A stretch of DNA of 64,000 bases from Rheinheimera salexigens (GCF_001752395.1 NZ_MKEK01000001.1:2285147-2349146), one strand, 5' to 3'; positions 28,535-37,254 are shown, counted from the first letter of the stretch. The notes: generated by a model not told the origin, from the sequence alone. A program made the numbers and translations.

Positions 28535-28550
28535 CCAGAGCTTTCGTTTT
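28517..28550 (+). terminator. Rho-independent terminator overlapping the EAL-HDOD stop codon
   Basis: Ten-base stem (AAAGCTCTGG with CCAGAGCTTT) whose eight-base loop contains the TAA stop, followed by CGTTTT. It can also work for the convergent comEA-like gene, since the other strand has TTT after the stem. Confidence 0.8.
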
Positions 28551-28863
28551 AATTATAGCTCAAGTACGGGCTTATTTTAGCGGCTAGTTTAGTCCCTATG
28601 CCTTTAACATTAGTCAGATCATTACTATTTTTTATCGCACCATTTTTGGCAATATAATCTAAAATAGCTTGAGCTTTGCTTTTACCTAAACCAGGTAAAG
28701 CTTCAAGTTGTTGTAAATTTGCATTGTTAATATTTAATTTTTGCATGCTATGTTCAGTGCTACTGGCTTTAGTTAGCTCATTAGCCGCTTTAGTATTGGC
28801 GAAACTGGTTGATGCCATGAGTGTCAGTAGCGTTAATGTAATTGCAATTATGAAGTTTTTCAT
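28549..28863 (-). CDS. ComEA-like helix-hairpin-helix DNA-binding protein
   Basis: A 104-residue protein with a signal peptide (cleavage after about residue 22, SFA) and two helix-hairpin-helix units (LEALPGLGKSKAQAILDYI and LTNVKGIGTKLAAKI) in the C-terminal 65 residues. ComEA proteins bind DNA in the periplasm and pull it in during natural transformation. The size matches the short secreted forms of gammaproteobacteria. AAGGA lies 8 bases before the ATG. It stands alone; no other competence gene is in the window. Confidence 0.87.
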   Translation of the reverse strand: MKNFIIAITLTLLTLMASTSFANTKAANELTKASSTEHSMQKLNINNANLQQLEALPGLGKSKAQAILDYIAKNGAIKNSNDLTNVKGIGTKLAAKISPYLSYN

Positions 28864-29011
28864 TGTTTAATCCTTTAACGTTTAAATATTAATTAGGTTT
28901 TTTATTGTTACAGCCAACAACTGCTGTAGGCGACTAAATACGCTATTAAGCTTTATATTAACTGCTCACTGTTAACGCCACCACTTATAAAATAGACAAC
29001 TTTTTAACTTA

Positions 29012-29026
29012 TGCAAATATTTTGCA
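29012..29026. promoter_or_regulatory. Inverted repeat over the putative -35 box of the PepSY-phoPQ operon
   Basis: Perfect TGCAAA-TAT-TTTGCA palindrome (6-3-6) that overlaps the TTGCAA box at 29022. Position suits a repressor or autoregulator. The binding protein is unknown. Confidence 0.35.
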
Positions 29027-29049
29027 ACCTTTTAACGACTAAATATATT
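29022..29049 (+). promoter_or_regulatory. Putative sigma-70 promoter for the PepSY-phoPQ operon
   Basis: TTGCAA, 16-bp spacer, TATATT, about 157 bp before the PepSY start. Judged by eye only. Confidence 0.4.
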
Positions 29050-29083
29050 AAAATATTCAGCCTTAATTAATGCTGATATCACT

Positions 29084-29179
29084 ATGCTAGCTTTAAATAT
29101 TTTAAAAACAGTATTTTACAGTGCCTTCATCTTCTTTATCGCTGTGTTGATGATTGCTGTCGTTATAATTGTTCGGTAA
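29084..29179 (+). CDS. Possible 31-residue membrane micro-ORF
   Basis: An ATG-to-TAA frame encoding a single hydrophobic helix (opening MLALNILKTVFYSAFIFF, ending IIVR) in the leader of the PepSY-phoPQ operon. The hydrophobic core followed by a basic end resembles known small inner-membrane proteins, and PhoQ of E. coli is regulated by the small membrane protein MgrB. There is no convincing Shine-Dalgarno, which is the main argument against it. Confidence 0.3.
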   Translation: MLALNILKTVFYSAFIFFIAVLMIAVVIIVR

Positions 29180-29205
29180 AGTACGGTTAGACTTAGGAGA
29201 GTGTA

Positions 29206-29463
29206 ATGATTGGTATAAGAATAATGCTGTTGTCGATCACCCTACTACTCACACCTTTAGTAGGAGCTACGACTCCTGTTAATAAAGTTTTGGTTAGTAA
29301 AGAACAAGCTGTTGCTTTAGTTCAGCAGCAATATCAAGGCAAAATAATGAAGCTAAGAACTGATAAGCGCTATTATCGGATCAGAGTTTTACAACGTGAC
29401 GGACGAGTCATTACGGTATTGGTAGATAACCAAACCGGTCAAGTGCATAAGGATGGAAATTAA
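29206..29463 (+). CDS. PepSY domain-containing secreted protein
   Basis: An 85-residue protein with a signal peptide (about 1-20, ending VGA) and one PepSY domain (about 30-83) containing the typical YRIRVLQRDGRVITVLVDNQTGQV strand pattern. PepSY domains often sit next to two-component systems and may sense or inhibit in the periplasm. GGAG lies upstream of the ATG. Its stop overlaps the phoP start (TAATG), so it is translationally coupled to the response regulator. Confidence 0.85.
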   Translation: MIGIRIMLLSITLLLTPLVGATTPVNKVLVSKEQAVALVQQQYQGKIMKLRTDKRYYRIRVLQRDGRVITVLVDNQTGQVHKDGN

Positions 29464-30140
29464 TGCGTGTATTGGTTGTGGAAGATGAAAATTTATTAGC
29501 CCAGCAAATAAAACAACAATTACAACAGCAACAATTTAGTGTCGACATTGCTGCAGATGGCGAGGAAGGTTGGTTTAAATTATCAGAATATCCTTATGAT
29601 CTTGCTGTCATTGATATTGGTTTACCAAAATTAGATGGTTTAGCCTTAATACGCAAAGCAAGGCAAGAATCATTAAAAACGCCCATTATCATTCTTACTG
29701 CTCGTGGCAGTTGGCAAGAAAAAGTTGAAGGCCTAGATGCCGGTGCTGATGACTACCTGACTAAGCCATTTCATACTGAAGAGTTGATGGCCCGTTGTAA
29801 TGCATTAATTAGACGAGCAGCAGGTCAACCTGAGCCAACGTTATCTGCAGGTGCTATAGCACTTAATAGCCGGACCCAACAAGTATGGTTACATGACGAT
29901 GAAGTCAGTTTAACCGCCTATGAGTATAAAGTGCTTGAATACTTTATGCTTAATCCGAATAAGGTTATTTCTAAAACCGAATTAACCGAGCATATTTATG
30001 ATCAAGACTTTGATTTAGATAGTAATGTGATTGAAGTATTTGTATTACGTTTACGTAAAAAGCTTGATCCTGAAGGCGATATAAAACCGATTGAAACCTT
30101 GCGTGGTCGCGGTTATCGCTTTACATTAGCCGTAGCTTAA
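29463..30140 (+). CDS. phoP: PhoP-like OmpR-family response regulator
   Basis: A 225-residue regulator: receiver domain (1-117) with phospho-acceptor Asp51 in VIDIGLP, conserved LTARGSWQEKVEG and LTKPFH, and a C-terminal winged-helix domain (about 130-222). MRVLVVEDE and the SWQEKVE stretch are close to E. coli PhoP. Coupled to phoQ (one base between genes). The regulon here is unknown; the ligand could be Mg2+, cationic peptides or something else. Confidence 0.85.
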   Translation: MRVLVVEDENLLAQQIKQQLQQQQFSVDIAADGEEGWFKLSEYPYDLAVIDIGLPKLDGLALIRKARQESLKTPIIILTARGSWQEKVEGLDAGADDYLTKPFHTEELMARCNALIRRAAGQPEPTLSAGAIALNSRTQQVWLHDDEVSLTAYEYKVLEYFMLNPNKVISKTELTEHIYDQDFDLDSNVIEVFVLRLRKKLDPEGDIKPIETLRGRGYRFTLAVA

Positions 30141-30141
30141 T

Positions 30142-31452
30142 ATGCCACTATCGTTAAAGTTTCGGCAGTTATTTATCAGCATCTTACTGATGCTGTTGCT
30201 ACTGCCGAGTTCATTTTTGGCTATTGACCAAGCTTTTTATACCCAACTTCTAACCAATGCTGAGCAAAAGTTAGAAGTTAACATGTATGCTATTTTATCA
30301 GAAATTAATATCATTGATGGTAAAATAGAAGTTGCAGGCAGCTCGTTAGCACCTGACTTCTATAGACCTGATTCCGGTTTAAGTGCTTATATTACCGATG
30401 AAAGCCAATTAGTTTGGCAGTCTGACTCTTCATTAAATCAACACTTTATCCCGCCTAACAATTCGCTTCCGCCTGGAGAGCATTTATTTGCTGAAGTTGA
30501 GCAACATAATGAAGAGTTTTGGGTTTTATCTATCGCGTTACTATTCGATTCTGAAGAAAGCACTCATCCCTTAACTGTGCATGTTGTGCAAACAGATCAG
30601 CGCCTTAGCGCGCCACACATCAGCTTTAGAACTACGCTCGCCCGTTGGTTTATTGGTATAGCCATTGTTCTGCTATTACTGATGTTACTGGCCTATTATT
30701 GGACTACTAAACCCCTATCCCGTTTGGATAATGAAATACGTCGGGTTGAAAGTGGTAGCCAAGATCAATTAAATGGCCGCTATCCAGCCGAGTTAGAAGT
30801 TATCAAAGAAGATCTTAATTTATTATTAGCCAATCAAAATAGACAAAAACAACGTTACCGGCATCACTTAAGCGATTTGGCTCACTCGCTTAAAACCCCT
30901 GTAGCCGTTTTACAAACATCAGTATTAAGCCAACAACCTGAATTGCAAGATCAATTAGATCGTATTACCAGTATGATTGAACATCAACTTAAACGTGCTA
31001 GTAGCTCTGGCCAAGATGTTTGGAAAAAACAGATATTAATTAAACCGTTACTGCAAAAGTTAGTTTCTGCGCTAGAAAAAATCTATCGAGATAAAGATCT
31101 AATAATAAACATTGAGTGTCAGGACAATGATGTTTTTAAAGGCGATGAAACAGATTTAATGGAGATTTTAGGCAACTTACTCGATAACGCCAGTAAAGCT
31201 TGCAAAAGTTTAGTCTCAGTAAGCATTATTATGCACCCTTTAACCATTTCAGTTGAAGACGATGGCCCAGGTATCCCTAGTGATAAGCATCATCAGCTAT
31301 TTCAAAGAGGTTCACGCTTAGATACCTATAGTGAAGGGCACGGAGTAGGTTTAGCCATAGTAGCTGAGTTAGTTGAATCCTATTCTGGAAAACTATCTTT
31401 AGACACTAGCCCCTATGGTGGCGCTCGATTTTCGATTGTATTTCCAGACTAA
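30142..31452 (+). CDS. phoQ: PhoQ-like sensor histidine kinase
   Basis: A 436-residue membrane kinase: TM1 about 9-28, periplasmic sensor about 29-165, TM2 about 170-187, HAMP-like linker, phospho-acceptor His248 in DLAHSLKTP, N-box LLDNASKAC, G-boxes VEDDGPGIP and GHGVGLAI. The DLxHSLKTPxAVLQ phospho-acceptor helix is characteristic of PhoQ and its relatives. The sensor has acidic patches (EVEQHNEEF, DSEESTH), but whether it binds divalent cations cannot be told. Partner of the adjoining PhoP. Confidence 0.85.
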   Translation: MPLSLKFRQLFISILLMLLLLPSSFLAIDQAFYTQLLTNAEQKLEVNMYAILSEINIIDGKIEVAGSSLAPDFYRPDSGLSAYITDESQLVWQSDSSLNQHFIPPNNSLPPGEHLFAEVEQHNEEFWVLSIALLFDSEESTHPLTVHVVQTDQRLSAPHISFRTTLARWFIGIAIVLLLLMLLAYYWTTKPLSRLDNEIRRVESGSQDQLNGRYPAELEVIKEDLNLLLANQNRQKQRYRHHLSDLAHSLKTPVAVLQTSVLSQQPELQDQLDRITSMIEHQLKRASSSGQDVWKKQILIKPLLQKLVSALEKIYRDKDLIINIECQDNDVFKGDETDLMEILGNLLDNASKACKSLVSVSIIMHPLTISVEDDGPGIPSDKHHQLFQRGSRLDTYSEGHGVGLAIVAELVESYSGKLSLDTSPYGGARFSIVFPD

Positions 31453-31513
31453 GCTAAAGCTAATTAAACTTTAAAACGTTAACAGCCGTTGTAACATTAA
31501 GGAAGTGTGAAGA

Positions 31514-31879
31514 ATGCAACTAGATAACAAAGCCATAATAAAAATAAAAAACCTGCGCTTACGCACATATATCGGCATCAATGAAGACGAAGTTAATAAT
31601 AAACAAGATATTATAATTAATGCGCAAATTCATTATTGCGCCCAAGATGCCGTTTCTACAGATGATATGAACAATGCTGTGAATTATCGCACTATTACTA
31701 AAAAAATCATTACCTTAGTTGAACAGCAACGCTTTTCATTACTGGAAAAGCTTACCGCAGATGTACTTGGTATCGTCTCAGAGCATGCTAGCGTTAGTTT
31801 TGCACAAGTTGAAGTAGATAAACCTTATGCTTTACGTTTTGCTGATTCAGTGTCGTTAACCCTCTCGTTAGCAAAATAG
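31514..31879 (+). CDS. folX: Dihydroneopterin triphosphate 2'-epimerase
   Basis: A 121-residue tunnelling-fold enzyme close to E. coli Fol[22 protein letters not shown] at the N-terminus, NYRTITKKI and [13 protein letters not shown] in the middle, [18 protein letters not shown] at the end. FolX epimerises 7,8-dihydroneopterin triphosphate to the monapterin form used for tetrahydromonapterin. The NxLRLRTxIG opening separates it from the aldolase FolB. The downstream gene yfcH is also its neighbour in E. coli. Confidence 0.92.
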   Translation: MQLDNKAIIKIKNLRLRTYIGINEDEVNNKQDIIINAQIHYCAQDAVSTDDMNNAVNYRTITKKIITLVEQQRFSLLEKLTADVLGIVSEHASVSFAQVEVDKPYALRFADSVSLTLSLAK

Positions 31880-31890
31880 CCTCTATACTG

Positions 31891-31978
31891 TTAGTAACTT
31901 ACATAGTCTTTTTGAATAGCGACTTTTAATAGCGGAATTAATAGCTACTTTTTTAAAAGTCTTATTATTAGTTACTAA
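31891..31978. other. Nested inverted repeats between folX and yfcH
   Basis: Outer arms TTAGTAAC (31891-31898) and GTTACTAA (31971-31978) enclose inner arms GACTTTTAA (31921-31929) and TTAAAAGTC (31953-31961); the centre holds two TTAATAGC copies. The RNA could fold into one long imperfect hairpin. It may act as a terminator or a leader structure for yfcH. Confidence 0.4.
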
Positions 31979-31996
31979 AACATTATCGAGCCTTAG

Positions 31997-32893
31997 ATGA
32001 AAATACTTATTACTGGTGCCACTGGCTTAATTGGCACGGCATTAATCCAGTTTTGGCAGTCACAACATCAACTTATTGCCCTAACCCGTAGTGAGGCTAA
32101 AGCTAAACAACTTACCGCACAGGGTATAACTGCGGTTACCGATTTAAACCAAGTTGATTTCAATACTGTTGATGCTGTGGTTAATCTCGCTGGCGAGCCC
32201 ATTTTTGGTCGGCGTTGGTCGGATAAACAAAAACAGCTGTTATGCCAAAGCCGCTGGCAACTTACCGAACAACTTTATCAAGCCATAGCTTCGGCTGAAA
32301 CTGCACCTAAAGTGTTGATAAGTGGCTCAGCAATTGGCTATTACGGTGCGCAACAACAGCAGATTATTGACGAAGATTACTCACACCTACATGCTGATTT
32401 TAGCCATACACTTTGCCAACGCTGGGAACAAATTGCGCTGCAAGCCTCTTCAACTTACACGCGTGTTTGCTTGCTGCGCACTGGTATAGTACTCGCTAAG
32501 CATGGCGGGGCTTTGCAACGCATGTTATTGCCCTTTAAACTCGGTTTAGGCGGTAAGTTAGGCAATGGTCGGCAATATATGGCCTGGATCCATTTAAATG
32601 ATATGGTTCGGATAATAGACTTTTTACTACTGCATCCTACTTTACAAGGGGCTTTTAACGCTACTGCACCACACCCTGTCACTAATACTGAGTTTACCAA
32701 GCAGTTAGCAGCAACCCTACATCGTCCTGCTTTACTGCCCTTACCTAGCTCTTTATTACGTTTACTTTTGGGCGAAATGGCAGACTTATTATTAAACAGT
32801 CAGCGTGTGGTGCCAGTTCGGCTAACTGCAGCTAATTTTAATTTTACTTATCCCCAATTAGCTGATGCTTTAACTGCAACCTTAGCCAGTTAG
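31997..32893 (+). CDS. yfcH: TIGR01777-family NAD(P)-dependent epimerase YfcH
   Basis: A 298-residue SDR-fold protein with the nucleotide-binding GATGLIG at residues 7-13, NLAGEPIFGRRWSDKQK, and GSAIGYYG containing the YY region. These features identify the YfcH/TIGR01777 family of unknown reaction. It follows folX, as in E. coli, which hints at a pterin link but does not prove one. Its last 12 bases overlap the end of the convergent ybbP-like gene. Confidence 0.88.
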   Translation: MKILITGATGLIGTALIQFWQSQHQLIALTRSEAKAKQLTAQGITAVTDLNQVDFNTVDAVVNLAGEPIFGRRWSDKQKQLLCQSRWQLTEQLYQAIASAETAPKVLISGSAIGYYGAQQQQIIDEDYSHLHADFSHTLCQRWEQIALQASSTYTRVCLLRTGIVLAKHGGALQRMLLPFKLGLGGKLGNGRQYMAWIHLNDMVRIIDFLLLHPTLQGAFNATAPHPVTNTEFTKQLAATLHRPALLPLPSSLLRLLLGEMADLLLNSQRVVPVRLTAANFNFTYPQLADALTATLAS

Positions 32894-35371
32894 TACTCTA
32901 CGCACTAACTGGGCACTAGGTATATGCAATAAGCGTTTAAGCTGCCACCAGCCTAAAACAGTTACAACTATCACACCAACTGTTGGCCCTAGCCACCATA
33001 ACTGCCAGTGCGGCTGGAACGGTAAATCAAATACTCTTTTTTGTAATATAAACAACATTAGCTCTGCTAATACCGTTGCAAAACCACCGGCTAATCCACC
33101 TAATAACGCGAATTCTAATAACAGTGCATTGCGTAAAAAAGCATACTGCGCACCCAAAGTGCGTAAAATTGCTAACTCTTGCTCTCGTTGCTCTAATGTG
33201 GCTTGTATTTGAGCAATTAAAACTAATGCCGCAGCAAGGGCAATTATGACTAAAATAAAGCTTAACGCTAAGCTAACTTGGCTGATAATAGCTTGTACTT
33301 GCTTAATAATATTATCGACACTTATAACGGTAACCGTTGGCATTAATCGGGCTAATTGATTTAACAACAATTGCTTATCCGGCGCTAAATAAAACGCAGT
33401 AATGGCAGTAGAGGGAAAGTCAGCTAATAGATCTGGGCTTAAAATCATATAGAAATTAGGCTGTAAACTATTCCAATCTACACTACGAATACTCGTTACC
33501 ACAGCATTAACCTGCTGACCGCCAATCGAGAAAGTTAATTTATCGTCTAATTGCAGCGATAATCGCTCGGCAAGTTGGGATTCAATCGAAACTTCAGCAA
33601 TACTGGCGGCACTAAACCACTGCCCTGCCATTAAGTCGTTATTGCTTGGCAATTCAGTCAACCAAGTAAGGTTAAGTTCACGGCCAACGCCTACGCGTTG
33701 TTCTGTGGTTGCTTCTTTACTAGCAGGTGCGGTAACAACTTGCTCATTCACCGCAGTTAATCGCCCGCGTACTACTGGATAAAAAGCATCTAAAGTTAAA
33801 TCATGCTCTTGAGCAAACGTCACTAGTTCGGTCTGTTGTGACGGGGTTATATTGACTAAAAAATGATTAGGTGCACCGTCAGGAACTTGTTTTTGCCATT
33901 GGTCCATCAGCTCAGTGCGTAAAAAGTATAATAGTAAAAATAAAAAGATGGCTAAACTAAAGGTAATTAATTGAAAGCTATTGGCCCACAACCGGCGGCG
34001 TAAGTTAGCTAATGCTAAACGCCGTGCACTATTCTGCCCTGCTGCCATAGGCTTTGCTAAGCGGACAATTGCCGCTGCACAAGCTAATAATACCACCGCA
34101 AACAATAAACAAAGTACAAATAAGCCCACACTTAACACTAGCTCGGCACTAAATAACCACATTAATAAAAATATGGCTAAGCCACCACTGAGGAACTGCA
34201 GCAGGTCAATGCGAAATCCTAGACCCGATGGCCGCTTTAATACCACCATGGCAGCTGTATTTGATAGTAACCATAATGGCCGGCCAGCAAATAATAACGC
34301 ACAAATAATACAGGTCACAGCCCCTAAGGCTAACGGTCTAATACTTAGCTCAGCCGCGAAATCAGCAAAATAAAACTGGATCCCCCATTGAGCAATCGTT
34401 ATCGCAATTTGCCCTGCCATTAAACCTATAACTAAACTAAAAAGAGTAACTAAGGCTAAATGGCTTCCATAGATCAATCTAACTTGGCGTGTACTGGCGC
34501 CTAGAGCTTTAAACACCGCAACTGATTGAATATGGCGCTGGCTATAACGATTGGCTGCTACAGCTGACGCACAGGCCGCTAATACGATACCTAATAAGCC
34601 CGCTAACAATAAGAAGCGTTCTGCTCGTGTTAACGCACTACCCAGTGCAGACTCTTGATCCATATCTTGCCATTTATCATGGACTGATAAATTAGCCGTA
34701 ATGTCGCGTTCAAAATTGTTTAAATCATTATTTTTGCCGGAAAATAAGTAGCGATAAGTAATTCGACTTCCCGGTTGGACAATTTGTGTTGCCGGTATAT
34801 CTGCTATATTCATTAATAATCGAGGGGCCGCGCTAAAGACACTTAATGGTGCATCTGGTTCACTTTGAATAATACCTGCGACGAGAAATTCTGCTGCACC
34901 TAATTCTATTTGATCGCCTAATTTGATATTTAATAGCTCAAATAAGCGGGGTTCAAGCCATACCTGTTGTAAAGGTCTTGCCTGTTCAGGAGGTAATACA
35001 GCACTGATATCGCGGTTAAGCAGCAACTCTCCTCTTAGGGGGTAAGCATCACTTACTGCTTTAACCGTCACTAATTGCATAGCATCGCCAGCAAAAACCA
35101 TAGAATCAAACTGCATTTGCTTGGCCGTTGCTAAACCAGCCGACTTGGCATGATTAATAATGTCGGTATTAAAAGGTAAACTTGAACGTAAGACTTTATC
35201 CGCCGCAATAAATTGAGCGCTGCGTTGTTCTAAAGCCGTTTTAACACCTTGGGTAATTCCGCTTAGACTGACAACCGAAAACACCGCTAAAAACAATGAA
35301 AATGCAATAACCCAAAGCTCACCTTGTTTTAGCTCTCGCCAAAATAAACGCCATGCAATACTAGCCCACAT
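32882..35371 (-). CDS. ybbP: ABC transporter permease, YbbP-like (FtsX family)
   Basis: An 829-residue inner-membrane protein with one N-terminal helix (about 17-37), a periplasmic MacB-like domain, three helices near 255-360, two central helices, a second periplasmic domain, and three helices near the C-terminus: two FtsX modules fused in tandem. With the adjacent ATPase it forms a type VII ABC system, which acts by mechanotransmission or lipoprotein handling rather than simple transport. Its start overlaps the ATPase gene by 11 bp. The substrate is unknown. Confidence 0.88.
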   Translation of the reverse strand: MWASIAWRLFWRELKQGELWVIAFSLFLAVFSVVSLSGITQGVKTALEQRSAQFIAADKVLRSSLPFNTDIINHAKSAGLATAKQMQFDSMVFAGDAMQLVTVKAVSDAYPLRGELLLNRDISAVLPPEQARPLQQVWLEPRLFELLNIKLGDQIELGAAEFLVAGIIQSEPDAPLSVFSAAPRLLMNIADIPATQIVQPGSRITYRYLFSGKNNDLNNFERDITANLSVHDKWQDMDQESALGSALTRAERFLLLAGLLGIVLAACASAVAANRYSQRHIQSVAVFKALGASTRQVRLIYGSHLALVTLFSLVIGLMAGQIAITIAQWGIQFYFADFAAELSIRPLALGAVTCIICALLFAGRPLWLLSNTAAMVVLKRPSGLGFRIDLLQFLSGGLAIFLLMWLFSAELVLSVGLFVLCLLFAVVLLACAAAIVRLAKPMAAGQNSARRLALANLRRRLWANSFQLITFSLAIFLFLLLYFLRTELMDQWQKQVPDGAPNHFLVNITPSQQTELVTFAQEHDLTLDAFYPVVRGRLTAVNEQVVTAPASKEATTEQRVGVGRELNLTWLTELPSNNDLMAGQWFSAASIAEVSIESQLAERLSLQLDDKLTFSIGGQQVNAVVTSIRSVDWNSLQPNFYMILSPDLLADFPSTAITAFYLAPDKQLLLNQLARLMPTVTVISVDNIIKQVQAIISQVSLALSFILVIIALAAALVLIAQIQATLEQREQELAILRTLGAQYAFLRNALLLEFALLGGLAGGFATVLAELMLFILQKRVFDLPFQPHWQLWWLGPTVGVIVVTVLGWWQLKRLLHIPSAQLVRRVLTG

Positions 35372-36074
35372 GTAGTTGTCTCACTTCAGTTTGGGCTATA
35401 CGCCCAGCTTGCAGCTGATATTGACGCTGACAACGTGCAGCGATAGCGGCATCATGAGTAACTAAAACTAAGGTCGTGCCGTGTTTAGCATTTAGATCGA
35501 ACAATAACTGCTCAACTTTGCCTCCCGTTACTGCATCTAAATTTGCCGAGGGCTCATCGGCGAACAATACCGCTGGCTGAGTAATAAATGCCCGAGCAAT
35601 AGCTACGCGTTGTTGCTCACCACCCGATAACTGGGCAGGAAAAAAATCAGCTCGATCGGATAAGCCTACTTGCTCTAATAAAGCTAAGCCACGTTGCTTA
35701 GCTTGTTTATCCCCAGCTAGCTCTGCAGGTAAAGTAACATTCTCTAAAGCAGTTAAACTAGGCAGAAGCAAAAAAGACTGAAACACAAAACCGACACTTT
35801 TTGCCCGAAGAGCAGCCCGTTTATCATCTGACAGTTGATGTAATGCGTGGCCCGCTAAATAGATTTCACCAGAGGTAGCACTGTCTAATCCGGCTAATAA
35901 ACTAAGTAACGTTGACTTGCCCGATCCGGACGCTCCAACAATTGCAATGGTCTCTCCTTCATTGATCGTTAAGCTAATATCGTGCAGGATAGTCAAGTTA
36001 CCGCTATTAGTGGTCACCGTTTTCGTTAAGTTAACCGCTTTAATTTGCTCATCAGGTGATAAAGTTATGCGCAT
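35361..36074 (-). CDS. ybbA: ABC transporter ATP-binding protein, YbbA-like
   Basis: A 237-residue LolD/MacB-type ATPase: Walker A GASGSGKS (47-54), signature LSGGEQQRVAIARAF, Walker B VLFADEPSAN, and the H-loop LVTHD. It pairs with the FtsX-type permease downstream. The only ATG that fits is at 36074, inside the palindrome ATGCGCAT that also holds the tesA start on the other strand. Its Shine-Dalgarno (AAGGA) is 12-14 bases away, farther than usual, so the start is less certain than the gene. Confidence 0.9.
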   Translation of the reverse strand: MRITLSPDEQIKAVNLTKTVTTNSGNLTILHDISLTINEGETIAIVGASGSGKSTLLSLLAGLDSATSGEIYLAGHALHQLSDDKRAALRAKSVGFVFQSFLLLPSLTALENVTLPAELAGDKQAKQRGLALLEQVGLSDRADFFPAQLSGGEQQRVAIARAFITQPAVLFADEPSANLDAVTGGKVEQLLFDLNAKHGTTLVLVTHDAAIAARCQRQYQLQAGRIAQTEVRQLHVG

Positions 36075-36645
36075 AGTGTTTTTATTATTCCTTATTGTTT
36101 TTAGCCAGATAGTCTTAGCCCAAAAGCTACTTATTTTAGGTGATAGCCTTAGTGCCGCTTATGGCATGAACTATGAACAAGGCTGGCCGCACCTATTACA
36201 ACAAAATTCAAAGTGGCAATTAATCAATGCCAGTATCAGTGGTGAAACAACTGCAGGCGCCGCCGCACGTTTACCCGCATTATTGCAACAACACCAACCC
36301 GATGTCGTATTAATAGAACTGGGTGGTAATGACGGTTTAAGAGGTTTTCCTTTGCCACCGATTAAAAACAACTTAAATCAGATCATTAGCCTAATACAGC
36401 AGCATAAAGCGCAGCCCATATTAATGCAAATACGGATTCCACCCAATTATGGACCACGTTATGGCAAAGAATTTGCGAATATTTATACGGAGTTAGCTCA
36501 GCAGAATAAAATAATGCTGTGGCCATTTTTTATGGAGCAAATTGCGACTGATAGCAGCTTAATGCTGGCAGATGGAATTCATCCTAATGCTAAGGCACAG
36601 CCAGAAATTAGTTTAATAATGAAAAAATTAATTGATGAGTTATAA
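36067..36645 (+). CDS. tesA: Arylesterase / acyl-CoA thioesterase I TesA
   Basis: A 192-residue SGNH hydrolase with a signal peptide (about 1-18, ending VLA) and the four blocks GDSLSAAYGM (nucleophile Ser), GETTAGAAARL, GGNDGLRG and DGIHPN (Asp/His). TesA is a periplasmic esterase, thioesterase and lysophospholipase. The open frame continues 50 codons upstream into ybbA, but the ATG at 36067 starts the signal peptide and has AGGTGA 7-8 bases upstream. It is divergent from ybbA, as in E. coli, with overlapping starts. Confidence 0.93.
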   Translation: MRIVFLLFLIVFSQIVLAQKLLILGDSLSAAYGMNYEQGWPHLLQQNSKWQLINASISGETTAGAAARLPALLQQHQPDVVLIELGGNDGLRGFPLPPIKNNLNQIISLIQQHKAQPILMQIRIPPNYGPRYGKEFANIYTELAQQNKIMLWPFFMEQIATDSSLMLADGIHPNAKAQPEISLIMKKLIDEL

Positions 36646-36754
36646 AATTATTTAAGGTGAATGATGATATAGATAATGATGATATGCAACGATGGACTGT
36701 TAAATACTTTTTTGATACCGGATGGCATTGACACCAGATATTATTGACACCAAA

Positions 36755-36830
36755 TGGCGTCCCCTAGGGGATTCGAACCCCTGTTACCGCCGTGAAAGGG
36801 CGGTGTCCTAGGCCTCTAGACGAAGGGGAC
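36755..36830 (-). tRNA. tRNA-Glu (TTC), copy 3 in transcription order
   Basis: 76 nt including the encoded CCA. Read on the minus strand it has a GTCCCCT acceptor stem, a CTTTCAC anticodon loop with anticodon TTC, and a GGTTCGAATCC T-loop. Identical to the two copies beside it. Same strand as tRNA-Ala; it is the last of the array. Confidence 0.97.
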
Positions 36831-36880
36831 ATAGTAACAGTAAATATTACAAATATTTAAAACTAGCATTGTTGAATAAC

Positions 36881-36956
36881 TGGCGTCCCCTAGGGGATTC
36901 GAACCCCTGTTACCGCCGTGAAAGGGCGGTGTCCTAGGCCTCTAGACGAAGGGGAC
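36881..36956 (-). tRNA. tRNA-Glu (TTC), copy 2
   Basis: 76 nt including CCA, identical to the neighbouring copies; anticodon TTC. The spacer to copy 3 is 50 bp and to copy 1 is 39 bp. Confidence 0.97.
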
Positions 36957-36995
36957 GCATAATTATTCATTGTTACATAAAAGTGTTAAGATTTT

Positions 36996-37071
36996 TGGCG
37001 TCCCCTAGGGGATTCGAACCCCTGTTACCGCCGTGAAAGGGCGGTGTCCTAGGCCTCTAGACGAAGGGGAC
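36996..37071 (-). tRNA. tRNA-Glu (TTC), copy 1
   Basis: 76 nt including CCA, identical to the other copies; anticodon TTC. It lies 15 bp downstream of tRNA-Ala on the minus strand. Confidence 0.97.
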
Positions 37072-37086
37072 GCACTGTAAAAATCT

Positions 37087-37162
<76 letters not shown>

Positions 37163-37225
37163 GCACTTTTAGCATCCTATAGAGCAACGTTTAAACAAAC
37201 GCTGTTACTGCAGAACACGGTGCGC

Positions 37226-37254
37226 ATTCTAGGGTGCCACTCAGAATGTGTCAA
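37226..37254 (-). promoter_or_regulatory. Sigma-70 promoter of the tRNA array
   Basis: On the minus strand: TTGACA, 17-bp spacer, TAGAAT, then a GC-rich GCGCACC discriminator usual for stable-RNA promoters, about 64 bp before tRNA-Ala. The fit to consensus is very good. Confidence 0.85.

Larger units (their letters stand above)
28864..29205. other. 342-bp divergent region between comEA-like and PepSY genes
   Basis: AT-rich region with a putative promoter (29022-29049), a small inverted repeat over its -35 box (29012-29026), and a possible 31-codon reading frame (29084-29179). No RNA gene recognised. Confidence 0.6.

Noticed and set aside
36728..36752. Two TTGACACCA copies downstream of the tRNA array as promoters
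   Set aside because: They look like -35 boxes, but no suitable -10 box follows in either direction; probably chance.
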